Positions 1 through 12,016 of a DNA stretch of 64,000 nt are shown here, piece after piece. This stretch comes from Flabesymbios commensalis (lineage: Eukaryota; Annelida; Polychaeta; Terebellida; Flabelligeridae). Where the stretch lies: contig OZ024908.1 of assembly GCA_964017125.1 (NCBI GenBank), positions 80,475,499 through 80,539,498 on the forward strand. Reading direction: 5' to 3'. The notes beneath the pieces are model-generated. The model saw only the letters and a list, made by a program, of their open reading frames with translations. It was not told the origin of the DNA and did no database searches. Position 1 is the stretch's first letter. Each line of letters opens with the position of its first letter. Position numbers and translations under genes: made by a program.

Positions 1-1186
1 ACATGGCCGATATTTGGTCAACCTTGCTAGATGGCTAGACCATTACTATAAAACAAAACGTGAGATTTCAGATGAGGATGCATCTTGAAAAAATTTGACT
101 TGATCAAATTCAAAATGGCCGCCTTTTCGGCCATTATTCATTTTCACATGGCTGATATTTGGTAAACCATGCTAGATGGCTAGACCATTACCTGATTACT
201 ATAAAACAAAGTGTGAGTTTTCGGGGGAGGATGCACCCTGAAAATTTTTAACTTACGAATTCAAAATGGCCGACAATCAGCATTATTTACCTCGATAGGC
301 CTGATATCAGGTAAACCGTGCTAGATAGCTAGACCATTACTATGAAACAAAATGTGACGTTTCGGGAGAGGATGCCTTTTAAAAACTTTCGACTCAATCG
401 AATTCAAAATGGCCGCCTATCGGCCACTATTTACTTTCACATTGCTGATATTTGGTAAACCGTGTTAGATAGCTGGGCCATTACTATAAAACAAAATGTG
501 AGATTACAGGAGAGGATGCATCTTGAAAAAAATTGACTCGATCAAGCCATTATTCCCTTTCACATAGCCGTTATTTGGTAACCGTACTAGATGGCTAGAC
601 CATTACTATAAAACAAAATGTGAGATTTCAGGAGAGGATGCATCTTGAAAAAATTCGACTTGATTAAATTTAAAATGGCCTCCTATCGGCCATTATTCAC
701 TTTCACATGGGCGATATTTGGTAAACCGTGCTAGATGGCTAGACCATTACTATAGAATGAAATGTGAGATTTCAGCTGAGGATGCATCTTGGAAAATTTC
801 GATTTGATCAAATTCAAAATAGCCGCCTTTAGGCAATCATTCACTTTCACATGGCCGATATTTGGTAAACAGTGCTAGATAGCTAGACGATTACTATAGA
901 ATGAAATGTGAGATTTCAGCTGAGGATGCACCTTGAAAAATTCTGACTCGATCAAATTCAAAATGGCCCCTATCGGCCGTTATTTACTTTCACATGCCCA
1001 ATATTTTGCAAACTGTTAGATGCTAGTCCATTACTATAAAACAAAATTTGAGGTTTCGGGGGAGGATGCACCCTAATTTTTTAACTAGTTTATATCGAAT
1101 TCTAAATGACCGTAAATCAGCTATTAGTTACCTCGATTGGCCTGATATCGGGTAAACCGTGCCAGATAGGTAGACCATTACTGGGA
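1..1186. repeat. Tandem array, ~145-bp unit, about 9 copies
   Basis: Diverged head-to-tail copies begin near 1, 145, 289, 435, 551, 696, 847, 992 and 1131. Each has a 'gatatttggtaaaccgtg' block, 'ctagaccattactataaaac', 'gaggatgcatcttgaaaa' and 'aaattcaaaatggccgcc', followed by a short GGCC inverted repeat. The array is cut by the left window edge. Copies differ by point changes and small indels, so it is not freshly amplified. It has no coding capacity. Confidence 0.9.
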
Positions 1187-1595
1187 TACTGATTAGGATC
1201 ATTAATTTCAATGGAGGTTGCAATCTCTTTCAGACTGTCTAGTTCTTATCTTACTCTTAGACTGAGCTTCTTAGACCTAGTTGTCTTGCGTCTTGATTTT
1301 TGACCTAGCCTAGGACTACATTAATAACCCTACACAAAATTGCTTAAATCAAATTCTAATTCGGAGCGGGAGCTCCTGGACTTATGTAGTCTTGTTTAAC
1401 TTGCCAGTCCTGTGGATTGACATGCCCTCAAGTTTAATTTACCTCTGTGTATACAATTTACTATTGAGAATTACAGACACCATTTTCATAGAAATGCTGG
1501 GGTTTTTTTTAGAATATATATGTGAGCACTTGCTTGTACCGATCTGACGTCACTGGATATATAACATTGTGTTTTCTGTAATGTTGCAGAGGAAT
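1187..1595 (+). other. Non-coding DNA with a 3' splice site before the first coding exon
   Basis: No gene or repeat is visible between the tandem array and the membrane-protein gene. A pyrimidine-rich tract ending in TTGCAG at 1584-1589 looks like a 3' splice site, which puts a 5' UTR exon upstream. The coding start is then the ATG at 1596, six bases into the exon, rather than the in-frame ATG at 1569 that would lie inside the intron. Confidence 0.5.
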
Positions 1596-4500
1596 ATGTC
1601 GAGGACTAAAGTAGAAGTCAGCCCAACTGCTGTGCTAAAGAGACAGGGGAGGAGGCCAATAAAACAAAGAGATGTTTACAACAACCAAGATGCAGAAGAG
1701 CATGCACAATCAAGTCCGGCCCTTGAATCATCTGTCAATATTCGCTCCCCGATCACTCCAGTGCTGAATTTAGTTTCTCAAATGCGCCGACGGCTTGAGG
1801 GTCAACTGCAATTTAGTGGAAATTCCTGCACAGGCAACAGCACTGTTCACACACCTAGTTCATGTAACCCATCCCGCCCTGCCACGCCTCATGTTTCACA
1901 TGGCAGTGGGTCCAGCTACCTGAGAAATGGCATTAAAGTTTTACCTGATTCTGCTCCAAACAGCAGCAAAATTCCCTTTACTCCAGATGATGCCACCAGT
2001 CCTATTTTGGCAAGATTGAGATACACACCTGGTAAGCTGAAATATCATCTTTTAAAATCACTCACCAGCTGCGGATCGGGGGGATGAAGGGGAGGGGGGG
2101 GGGGGAACGGTCGAGTGTCATTGAATCTATGCAAATGCCTTCATTTTAATTGTTTAAATGTTTAATTTTACCAAGAATGGTGTATTATGAGGCACATTTA
2201 CATGATTTAGGCTCTCTGCCATCCCTCCAGGGCACTGGGAGTCCTAATTAAATGCCCTCAGTTTAAATATGATACTTGTTCTCCTAAGAACCTATATTTT
2301 ATATTTCAACAATCAGCAGTATACAATGATAATAAGGCCAAGAGGATGTTTTTTTCTGATATTTTGTTCAATCTGCTACCCGCATACCTGTATACATATA
2401 CTTTGCGATTTATATCTACCAATACCTGAATACTCGCATATTTTTGTATCTGCAGGCCGGTGTCTCAAGGAAAAGCAGCAGATCCTAATTGATAAGCACA
2501 ACAAAGTGAATGAGCGTGCAGGAGATTTGCTGGCTGGCGGAGGGGTCAGTATGTGGCCTGAGATGACCAACATGAGACTCTCATCCAATGATTCACTTTC
2601 CCTGATAATCATCTGTGTCACACTCATCGCTGGATCTGCTACACTTTTTAAACTTATACACGGTAATCCAAAATGTTTCAGCGAAATTTTTTAAACTTGT
2701 TGTATCAACGTTCAAGACATTAATGTAACCAGAAAGTAAATTTCTACACAAATTTAATCCATTGAAGGTGAAAGAAAGCTTGACAAAACAGCAAAAATAG
2801 TTGACAAGAACTTGCATTCTAGTTGTGTTTTAACATTTTAATTCATATAACTATTCTAATGAGCATCCCTTGGCTGATGCTTTCTCCAATTTTTAAATGC
2901 AAAATGAGTGTACAGTTTGTTACACTGTTGTTATACTGTATTATCATCCTTTGTTTACAGGTGACTTGTGCTCTGACTTGGCAGACTTTCACAGCATGCT
3001 CAGTGGCTTTCATGAAACCCATTCTCTTGTGATGAGCAAGGGAAATGCTAGCTTCACTGCTAGTGTTTTAGCATGGCATACTGGTTTTAATGAACTTATG
3101 GTGGGTGAAGATACTACTCTAAATCCTCTACTCAGATATATACTGCCACTTTAACCCTTACAGCACGGGGATCAACTTTAGTCGTCAGATTCTGATGACT
3201 AATGTCGATCCCGGCACTAAGTGTGAAAATATTTATAATGGACGGAGACCCATAACATAGGCATTCAAATGAATCAGAAAGAGCTAACTAAGATATTTAT
3301 GATGATTTCAAATTGAAAAAAAAAACGTTAGCCTCTGTAAAATAATCAGCGCTTTAAGGGTTAAACAATAAGGGTAGCCCCCTGTAATTGTACATTTCAG
3401 ATTTTATCACACATAATAACTACCCTAGTAAGTATCATTTGTGGCCGGCAACTCACAAAAACAGTCAGCTGAAAAAGTATTTTCAGGAGGGGTGATCATA
3501 ATGTAAAAAAAAGTCTAACACAGTTCACCATAGCAACCAGACTTTTCTGAAGACTGAAATCCTACGGATTAAGACAACTGAAGGTGTTCTCATGAAACAA
3601 AAATGAACCTGAAAACCTCCCTAACATCTAGAGTACATCCCCATTGGCTAGGTCTCCTAGATATAGCCATATTCCTCAAATCCCATCTGCACCTACAACC
3701 CCTAGACCAACCTTCACAGCCATATTCCCCAGGCTCCCTTTTTTAGTCGAACATAAGCCCCATTCTGTCACCACAACCCTCATCAGATTGACATCCTCCG
3801 ACTGCAAAGCTAGACGCAGAGATCTGCTTCTACAGCCACACTGCATAGATTTACTTATACAGCTAAATTTGACAAGCCCCCTTCTACAGCCACACTCCCA
3901 TGTTATCGATCTACATCCATATTCCCAATGTCCCCATCTACAAACCCATTTCTACATGTACATTTTCAATGCTCCTTTCTAGTGTCATTGTGTATATCAT
4001 CCCCTTGGTATGAGATGGTCGTATATCTGTCACTTTGTGAACTGACAGATACAAACATCTAATATCAAGGTGATGATATCTCTCTAAGTGACAACCGGTT
4101 TCCCAGGTCTCATCTAAGGTCAAATACCCAAATTTATATCTACAGCTACATCAATCTTACAGGTTCTCCCTAAATGCCAGTCATATTCTTCAGGTCCCTT
4201 ATTCCAACACATTTCCTACTTCTCCTTCTATAGCCACATTCTATACACACATTCCACAGTTCCCTCTATAGCCATTTTCCTTTGTATCCTTTATTATGAC
4301 ATTGAGAGGGACATGGCGTAATGTTTTGCAATAGCCGTTGCCTGTCATGCGGGTTCAATCCGCTCTCTTGGTGCAGGTGTTTAGAGAAAGATCATGTTCC
4401 CCCTCTCAACTGTGGGATATTGTTTTCTATGTTTTGTCTATGTCCTTGGGCAAGGCACTTCACCCTCACAGGCCTCAGGTGTATCCTCTATTATGACATT

Positions 4501-7500
4501 GAGAGGGACATGGCGTGATGTTTTGCAATAGCCGTTGCCTGTCATGCGGGTTCAATCCGCTCTCTTGGTGCAGGTGTTTAGAGAAAGATCATGTTCCCCC
4601 TCTCAACTGTGGGATATTGTTTTCTATGTTTTGTCTATGTCCTTGGGCAAGGCACTTCACCCTCACAGGCCTCAGGTGTATCCTCTATTATGACATTGAG
4701 AGGGACATGGCGTAATGTTTTGCAATAGCCGTTGCCTGTCATGCGGGTTCAATCCGCTCTCTTGGTGCAGGTGTTTAGAGAAAGATCATGTTCCCCCTCT
4801 CAACTGTGGGATATTGTTTTCTATGTTTTGTCTATGTCTTTGGGCAAGGCACCTCACCCTCACAGGCCTCAGGTGTAAATCAGTACCTGGTAAGACAATG
4901 ATGGCAATGTGTATGATAAGATCAAAGTGCCAAAATGGCTGCAGGGCTGTATGCTCCCTGGTAATTGAGCTTTTTTCCACTCGTCACTAATAATAAAATC
5001 TGGCTGGCCTGGTTTAGGCCTACGTTTTCCTGGTATATTTGGGGATACTGTACTCTAGTCCACAAATAACAGACAGCTAGTGACTGATAGCCAAGCACAT
5101 CAGAGGTGACCAGTTGTGGACCGTCATGTGCTATCATTATACTTTTTGTAGAAAAAAATGTTTATTCATTATTATTCGTTATTTATGTTAACTGGCATGG
5201 TCGCTGTGATCAGTGGCTTATAGAAAAAAACACCTGATGCACTTGTTCGATCTTTGTCCGCCCACATCGAACTATAATGCTATAAAAACCACTGCTCGCC
5301 ACTTCTAATAAGTTTGTAGGAAAATATAAACCAATTCAAGAGTAACGGTTAGTTATAAGCCTGAAGTATAAACGTCCGAAAAAATGGTGGAATTTCTTGA
5401 GTCTTTTTAACAACATCCAGCTCCCTATCTGAAACGCAGTGTCTACTTTCATGTTAGAAGCTCTCAATTGAATCATTCTCAGTTTAATTCCATCTCAGTA
5501 TTAATTTTGTGTCAGCTAAATTAAGATTGCACCTATTTTGCAGGAGGATGTTCAGTGTCGTTTCACAGTGTCTCTGGCAGCTGCCTCTCTGAGCTACCAG
5601 ATGTGTGTCATCCTATACTGTGCTGGTATTGGAGTTCTGCTTTACTTCCTCACTGACAGCATTCTAGCACAAAGCAAGCTTACACCACGAAGAATAAAAA
5701 CATGGTACCGTAAATGAACCCTATTGTGCTAAATAAAATATATGCATTAACCACCCTGTTAACCCTGGTACTGCTGAATTGTTTGTTCCTATTTTCTATG
5801 TTTCACCTAAAACATGCTTGCAACCGATATATTTGGGCGTACCATGATAAGGGTCCATACAAATTCTCCCCAAAATGTGTAGGCCTTATAGCGTACCGGT
5901 AGGCTAATTTCAGCATTACTGGATAATTTTCATTTTAGAAAAATTATGTAAATATTATTACATGTACATTTTTATTTTTTATACATTACACAGGCTTTCT
6001 AATGATCCTACTTTTCCTTTTTTTAAAGCTCTTAACTACTTTTCCTTTTTGAAGAAAATGCATCTCTTGAAAGACAATTGTCCCAAAAATTGTTCTGAGT
6101 CACTTCACAATTTGATCTTCATGAATCATCCTGACACAATTATTTATTATTCTGGTTAACCCTTACAATGCTGAAATGATTTTGGTATAATCCATGGAGA
6201 CCAAACAGCCATTTTAAATTGTTAATTCTTTCAGTGCGGGATCCACTTCTAAAATCGGTCTGCACTGAAATTGTTCGATTAGAAAATGAGACTATTTATA
6301 AATCAAATACATTTGATGTATTGTATTTGATGTATTGCAACCACATCTCAAAGCTGTATTTCCACTAAAATGTCTAAAAAAAAGACATAGTTTCAAATAT
6401 TTTATAAACCTCCTTAAATATATACATCACCATCTATACTGCGCTGGTAATCAACTATTAATTGTGGAAGGTGAATACCTGGATATTAGTGCAGTGCTCA
6501 ATAATCAGGGACGTAGAATCTTGACGTTCATACAAGACATATGAACTAAAGTTTATGTGATTATTATTGCTGCATACTTTTTTTTGTTTTAATTTGATGT
6601 AGGACGTGTTTGCTGGCTGTCCTTGGCACATGGACGTTACTTGGCTTACAGCTGCTTGTGTTAGCTCGAGCCACAGAGACTGCTGTGGAGACAGCAGTTC
6701 ACAAGCTTTCCCAGAACATGGTTAGTTTAAGTTGGTCAATTGTGGTTGAAAACTACTCATATTTTAGTTGTTTAATTTGTAACTACATAACATTTGCAAA
6801 TATTGATGTTTAAACACTCATTTCATATTCCCAATAACAGTGATTTTATCGGCTAAAAAATAGATTAAAAACAACTATAGTTATAATTAGTAGGTGAATT
6901 ATAATCTACCACCTTGATTGATAATATTTTCACTAGTATGTCCATCAATGACAGTTCAACCCTTGAAGTGCTAACCACGACTATAGTCGTCACTATAGTC
7001 GTTTTCAGTTTGTTTTATTAGCCGATCAAATCACAGTTATTGGGATGAAATAAGTTTTTAAACATCAAGTTTTGCAAGTGTTTGGTAACAAAATAAACAA
7101 ATTGAGTAATTTTTCACCCACTTGAAGTTGTGGGTCGCAGAAGCGACATACAACTTCAAGTGGGTGACAGTTTAAATTATTTAATTTAGAACGTTAAGGT
7201 TTAAACTACAAACCCACTTCAACAGACTCTTAACCCCTTTAGCGCGGTGAGCATTTTTAGACGTCAGAATCTGACGTCTTTAGGCACTAGTCTTTTTTTA
7301 AAGATATATGAGTAATTTTCACCCACTTTAAGTTGTGGGTCGCGGTAGCGAGTCACATCTTCAAGTGGATGCAAATTTTACATCTTGCACCCACACACAA
7401 TTGAGAGATTTTTTCTGATGGTAGTTTATTAAATAAAATTTAGGCCAATTTATCAGGAAAATGAAGGGTTTATTAGAATCAGCAACATTTTACCCACAGT

Positions 7501-8414
7501 TAGTCATCTTCTGCTGGTTTACGCTAGGCTGTTAAAATGTCATGGGCATATGTCGCACAAAGGGCTAGACCAACGATCTTTCTCGATCAGCACCGTTTTG
7601 AACTCCGGAATCTCAGGTAAAATGAATTTTGGGAATCACGATTCATAACTTGACGGTATGGGCTGTCACGCCTACCGCTGTCAGTACAGGCCTGGGAGGA
7701 CTACATGCAATGCACACACAGCCGATTGACAAAGTCATACTGGTGCGAATATATCTGTGTCATTTTATATACCGGTAGTTTGTTTGCTTGTAACTTTTCG
7801 TGGCAGCCATGTTCAAACTTTTGTTATCACTGTCACGTTATATTTCCATGTGTCCCAACACAGAAAGTCACTTGGTTATCATAAGTCACTTTTATTCATC
7901 ATGTGTCTTCACACAGAAAGTCACTTTTATTTATTTCACATAAAGTCACTTTTATTTATCGTGTGTCCCCACACGGAAATAGCTTTCATTTATCATGTTT
8001 CCCACCACAAGACAACAAATGTGCGTGAGGCAGCAGAATATTGCTTGGCGCACTAGTTATTGATTTTGGCGCCAAACATGCAAAAATTGCTGGGAATCAC
8101 GCGCCCTAGATGCAACACTGTATATTTATAATAAAATATCTTTATTTGTGTTCTAGGGAGAGCTAGTTTACCTTCACTTGGAAAAAGATACTTATCGGGA
8201 TGTGACCACATACTGGCGATGGCGTGTCCTACCTCCGAGCGGTGTAGGCACACTAAGCATCATGGGGGTAGTGGCAGTGAGGGACATGGCGTATTACATG
8301 CAATACTACAGTCTGCCAATAATCACAGCACTGCTCACTCCAGTCATTCAGCTTATACTCTGTGTACGACTGATTTACAAATCACCCCAACGGAAGAGCC
8401 TTAAACAGAGATGA
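1596..8414 (+). CDS. Multi-pass membrane protein of unknown family, six coding exons, 439 aa
   Basis: I do not recognise the family. Coding exons: 1596-2031, 2456-2662, 2961-3100, 5544-5704, 6603-6720 and 8157-8414. All junctions are GT-AG, phases 1,1,0,2,0 match exactly, and the total is 1320 nt (439 codons plus stop). Residues 1-145 are hydrophilic and Ser/Pro-rich with many S/T-P sites (SPITP, ATPH, FTPDD, TSPIL, YTPG), so probably disordered, cytosolic and open to proline-directed kinases. Hydrophobic segments lie near residues 194-213 (SLIIICVTLIAGSATLFKLI), 281-299, 317-336 and 406-428, with a weaker stretch near 383-400. The protein ends in a basic tail (KSPQRKSLKQR). This suggests four membrane spans, with residues 214-280 forming a loop that contains one NAS glycosylation sequon. 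Introns 3 and 5 hold most of the local repeats. No canonical AATAAA is seen within 300 bp after the stop. Confidence 0.8.
3155..3360. mobile_element. piggyBac-like MITE, 206 bp, TTAA-flanked
   Basis: It is flanked on both sides by TTAA (3151-3154 and 3361-3364). Ends read CCCTTACAGC and GCTTTAAGGG, the CCC/GGG ends plus TTAA duplication known for piggyBac. Just inside the left end is a near-palindrome, GTCGTCAGATTCTGATGAC. It lies in intron 3 of the membrane-protein gene. A close copy in the opposite orientation is at 26149-26357. Confidence 0.8.
3640..4310. repeat. Degenerate pyrimidine-rich minisatellite
   Basis: Loosely repeated 'ctacagccacattccc' modules at roughly 25-35 bp spacing fill this part of intron 3. 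A hairpin element at 3982-4094 interrupts them. The open frame across 3644-3982 is a by-product of the composition. Confidence 0.5.
3982..4094. mobile_element. Small fold-back element, ~113 bp
   Basis: The outer arms GTGTCATTGTGTATATCATC and (reverse-complemented) a GTTGTCACTTAGAGAGATATC-like end pair with each other. A central hairpin pairs ATCTGTCA (4025-4032) with TGACAGAT (4043-4050). The same core recurs near 10794-10819, so this is a dispersed family. Confidence 0.55.
4283..4877 (+). repeat. Head-to-tail trimer of a 197-bp SINE-like unit
   Basis: Three nearly identical units are spaced exactly 197 bp apart (the same ATG-containing site falls at 4321, 4518 and 4715). Each unit has a T-arm-like B box GCGGGTTCAATCCGC (first copy about 4350-4364), with an 11-base A-box-like sequence, TGGCGTAATGT, about 38 bp upstream. 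These are the spacing and motifs of a tRNA-type RNA polymerase III promoter. The 3' part contains CTTGGGCAAGGCACTTCACC, a type of tail known from several animal SINEs. The third copy departs into unrelated sequence after 4877. Short open frames inside are not genes. Confidence 0.6.
6160..6275. mobile_element. Partial piggyBac-like MITE
   Basis: The left end CCCTTACAATGCTGAAAT follows TTAA (6156-6159) and matches the MITE ends at 26149 and 28598, including 'tataatccatggagacc'. The right part is shortened and its terminal GGG/TTAA cannot be found. Intron 4 of the membrane-protein gene. Confidence 0.5.
6959..7200. mobile_element. MITE with internal stem-loop
   Basis: It starts 'cccttgaagtgctaacc' and ends 'acgttaagg' before TTTAA. 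It carries the palindrome ACGACTATAGTCGT and a long internal stem: CACCCACTTGAAGTTGT (from 7117) pairs with ACAACTTCAAGTGGGTG (to 7167). The stem recurs at 7320, 11820, 12150, 25975 and 29465. A diverged inverted relative covers about 6781-6955. Intron 5. Confidence 0.55.
7234..7400. mobile_element. MITE of the same TTAA family, right end unclear
   Basis: It begins after TTAA (7230-7233) with CCCCTTTAGCGCGGTGAGC. It holds the palindrome AGACGTCAGA-a-TCTGACGTCT near 7260-7280, then a copy of the 'cacccactttaagttgtggg' stem. The right boundary could not be placed. Confidence 0.45.
7850..8015. repeat. Short ~50-bp tandem repeat in intron 5
   Basis: About four copies of a unit with 'cacagaaagtcacttttatt' and 'catgtgtc(t/c)(t/c)cacac'. 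It is imperfect, non-coding, and sits just upstream of the last coding exon. Confidence 0.6.
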
Positions 8415-10586
8415 TGATCATTCCTGATGTGTATGCAACACTGCTTTGACTGTTGATCTGATATTTAATTTGAAGCTGGTTAATCCGTTAGCAATTTTCG
8501 AGCATCAAATTAATGAAAAACAGAAACAAACAATTGTGCAGGATCAGGGTTAATTGTTACCCAAGTGTACAACAAACACTCGTATAATGCTATTTGATGT
8601 ACAGTGTGCAACATATACTTGTATAATGTTATTTGATGTACAGTGTACAACATATAGGTAAGAAGCTGAGATTGTGACTTTTTATGGGTGGTCATTTTCC
8701 TTCTCATTAGTGGGTCAACTTCAAGCCACAATAGATTCCATCACGATACTCAGCTGCTACTAATACTATTGAACTAAGAACTTTATATAGAAGGACAGAC
8801 AACTTCGCCATCCATCAAGGAGATGTTATCAGTGTTGGGATCCCCTTTCTCTATCCCGAGAGTAGGATTTTTATGACCCTCATTCTCTCATTATCATCAG
8901 CCCCAACCACTGATAGCCGAGCCTATTTACGATGATGCATGCCGAGACAGATTTCACGGCCCAGTTTCCGAGCAATGAAACCGGGTTGACCTGACCTATA
9001 TCATCTATATGTCAGCCCAGCTAGAGAACTCCATTGTTGTAGTACACGGGCATTTGAGGCTGTTCGGATTGTCCACGTGCTATGCTTCAAAATGGCGTTT
9101 GAATTGCGAAAATCATATGATTTTTTACCTTTTTACACCACAAATACAAATTGTTTGTGTTTTTCAAATTTAATCATAATTATAAATATAACTTTTGTTA
9201 ATAGCAGATTGTGGTAATGGTAAGCTGAATATAGATGGTTTTCTAATCAGAGTTTAAAAGTGTGTTGTTTCAATCTAATAATTACTATTATGTCTTACTG
9301 TGACATATTTAATATGGCTACTTTGCCCGCCTGACTGAAATCCAATCTAGGTGAATAATCTTACATATTCATAGATTGTTATTCAAATGAATATATTATT
9401 ATTTAATCATTTCAACCTTTAGCATGTTGCAAATGCTGAAATATAAATTTTCACCCACACCTACTGTGAATGAGTATTCCTGAATCGAAGCTACAATTCA
9501 TATGTTGCTGTGGATTAAAATTACCTTGATGTCCTCAAATTACATGTATTAGACAAAATACATGAAATTAACATGAATAACGAAATTATAGATTTCACAG
9601 TAATTTAATGTAGGTCTATGAGCCTCACCCCCCTAATGTTCACTTTATTTAAATAAAATACTAATTTTGACATCCAGGACATTCTACAAAAATAACTAGC
9701 ATGTTTCAACGTGTCCTACTTCAAGATAAATGTTCAAAGTTTATTCTTTATTTTTTTTAATTCATGCTGCGGTTGGAACAATAAATCCCATTGAAACGAC
9801 CGGTTGCGCAAGATTTTAACAAGTAATGCCTTGTCAGTGGGGCGGTATTTGATTAAATCTGTGGTCAGATTTGTAAGCCTAAATTAAAAACCGATCGTAA
9901 ATAAGCTTGGGTTTGCCTGTTCGTCAAAGTCTGTCCTGGTATATAAAGTTCTTGATTGAACTAAACCCACTGTCAAATGCCCGCACAGCTTTGTATTTAT
10001 GGTTATTATAGGGGTGAGACTTTCACTTGTTCTGTCTGTATACAGAGGTCAATTTGTTTTGAAAATATTATGCAGCACTCTGCAAACATTCCTTGGCTTT
10101 TTCCTATCTTTTAAAAAAGAAATATTGTGGAATATCAATTGCAAGTTTGATTAGCAATTGGCCAAAATTGTGAAGTTACGTGATATTGAACAAATTGAAC
10201 ACTAGTATATATTTATATATTATTATTTTAATCAATTAATTTTAAAAATATATAATAAATGATTATGAGCAATAGTATATTTTATCTCTGCAGCCATTTA
10301 TTTTCTTTATCGACGACAACAAAATAAATTTTAAGTCGTATTTTTAGTTTATTAAATTTACAAGCTATTAATCGCGGACAGTGGTCCAACAATATATGGC
10401 TATCTGCCTGACTCTGATCAATTATCAATCCAAAATACTTGTCTTTGAAGTGTTTTTAGCTTGTGCATTTATTATGAATAACAACACATGTATTTGTCCA
10501 TGTATAATGATGTTACTATTAACCATGTTTCTTTATGAGCTTTATATCCAGCAATTGTCAAAATATCGAAGTAGTCGAAGTGTACT
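8415..10586. other. Intergenic DNA without a recognisable gene
   Basis: AT-rich, with no open frame carrying a recognisable domain on either strand. A two-copy ~52-bp direct repeat containing 'ataatgctatttgatgtaca' lies at 8568-8655. Nothing else stands out. Confidence 0.6.
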
Positions 10587-10698
10587 TTACAGCAAACACA
10601 AAACATTTGTATAAAATTTATATAACGGCGGCCAAACGTATTTGACGTTGGTCCAACGTTGTACAAATATTATGCAAATGTTTTGCGGTTACTGGGAT
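10587..10698. mobile_element. Palindromic MITE of the CCCAGTAAACAC type
   Basis: Left arm 'cagcaaacacaaaacatttg' pairs with the reverse complement of 'caaatgttttgcggttactg'; the middle pairs around 'ccaacgtt'. The same end type occurs at 24114-24223 and 36098-36191. From memory, elements with such ends are widespread in marine invertebrate genomes. Confidence 0.6.
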
Positions 10699-10764
10699 AC
10701 CCAAAGATACAGCATTTCGGGAATGATACCAGTATACATTTCTGAAGAAATTAAAGGTACATAA

Positions 10765-10860
10765 GATGTCACCTAGGGCATTAAAGCGTGTAGATCTGCC
10801 ACTTTGTGAAGTGGCAGATACACCCTTTTATATCCAAGGGGACGAAGAGTAGACAAACTG
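10765..10860. mobile_element. Small hairpin element, second copy
   Basis: A perfect 11-bp stem, ATCTGCCACTT (10794-10804) with AAGTGGCAGAT (10809-10819), encloses a 4-nt loop. The core and the outer 'caaggggac' segment match the element at 3982-4094. Boundaries are approximate. Confidence 0.5.
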
Positions 10861-11036
10861 GATATCTGATGTTCATCATCCATCCATGCAGGTATAATGG
10901 TTGAAACCAGCGTATTCTGAGTAAAATATTAACATCCAACATAGAAATATTCCTTAATTTCATCAGCTCAATGTTTTATTGGATATTATCGATGTAGCCT
11001 TTATTACATCGCACATTGTTTGTAATCAGCCGGATT

Positions 11037-11714
11037 TATACCGTATCCCCGCGCATGCACTTATAATTGAAGATGCACTTAGTTTTCGAAAATAAGTGCA
11101 TGCACTTATATTCGAACATAAAAACAAATTTTAAATTTCTTCAAATTCTTTAAAATCGAAATTATTTGATTTATTCCAATCCAAAGTGAACTGAGCGAAC
11201 GCTAGTAATCACAAACTGTTACTTTGAATTTAACTTGTGGGAATAACTCCTGGCAAAAGGTGTTGACACTACCTGAACTGTATTATCGCACCTCATTTGT
11301 CCACGCTTTTCAGCTATCACACCTGGTTCCATACCCTATTGCTTTGACGGCTTGAACTGTTGGCACATATCTATATTATGGAGCAATTCTCTCCTAATAT
11401 CTACCCGATAATACATAAAAATAATAATGTAGTTTGTGTTTACGATTAACATAATATGTTTTTATTATTATGGGCATATACTAGTAATGGTCTCTGTAAG
11501 TCAATACAGTCATAGCAATATTGTTCTTACCTGCAGTATGTCTTGAGTTACACAGTGGTAAGTGTAGTAATTTTCGAATATAAGTGCATGCATGTAGAAT
11601 TCGAATATAAGTGCATTCACTTATAAACGAACAAGAATATTTTTGGAGCCATGCCTAAAACAGTCGAATTTCACTTATAAGTGCATGCACGTTTATGCAC
11701 GGGGATGCGGTATA
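11037..11714. mobile_element. Non-autonomous TIR transposon, 678 bp
   Basis: Terminal inverted repeats read TATACCGTATCCCCGCGCAT on the left and, reverse-complemented, TATACCGCATCCCCGTGCAT on the right. GGATT flanks both ends (11032-11036 and 11715-11719), a possible 5-bp target duplication. Subterminal regions repeat 'ataagtgcatgcacttata' palindromes at least four times. No transposase frame is present and the superfamily is not assigned. Confidence 0.75.
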
Positions 11715-11781
11715 GGATTTCTAAGAATTTAGTGCCAATCTGTCAGATTTTCAAGGAAATATTGGCCGGTATTGTTATTAA

Positions 11782-12012
11782 CCCTTAGAACACTGAGCTG
11801 AGAAATTTAAATATTCAGCCACTTAAAGTTGTGTCTCGCTACAGCGATCCACAACTTCAAGTGACTGAAAATTTGTGTTATTTGTGAAATGTAAGTCCCA
11901 AAATATATCAGTGTTTTAAGATTGAAAGCATATTTTATTTTTAACAACTGGTTATACAGGTGCTAACAAAAACACAGAATGTCTACTGTAGTCTACATCA
12001 GTGTTCTAAGGG
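11782..12012. mobile_element. piggyBac-like MITE, 231 bp, TTAA-flanked
   Basis: TTAA at 11778-11781 and 12013-12016; ends CCCTTAGAACACTGAG and CAGTGTTCTAAGGG are near-perfect inverses. An internal stem pairs 'cacttaaagttgtg' with 'cacaacttcaagtg' around a 'ctcgctacagcgatc' loop. Confidence 0.8.
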
Positions 12013-12016
12013 TTAA

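Noticed and set aside
3644-3982. 112-codon frame in intron 3
   Set aside because: Low-complexity pyrimidine-rich repeat; Ser/Pro/His/Leu composition follows from it.
4345-4370. A tRNA gene at the T-arm-like sequence
   Set aside because: No acceptor stem or anticodon arm can be folded around it; only the promoter-like boxes fit.
4321-4990. Three cysteine-rich ORFs of 65-91 codons
   Set aside because: They are the same frame in three copies of a SINE-like repeat.
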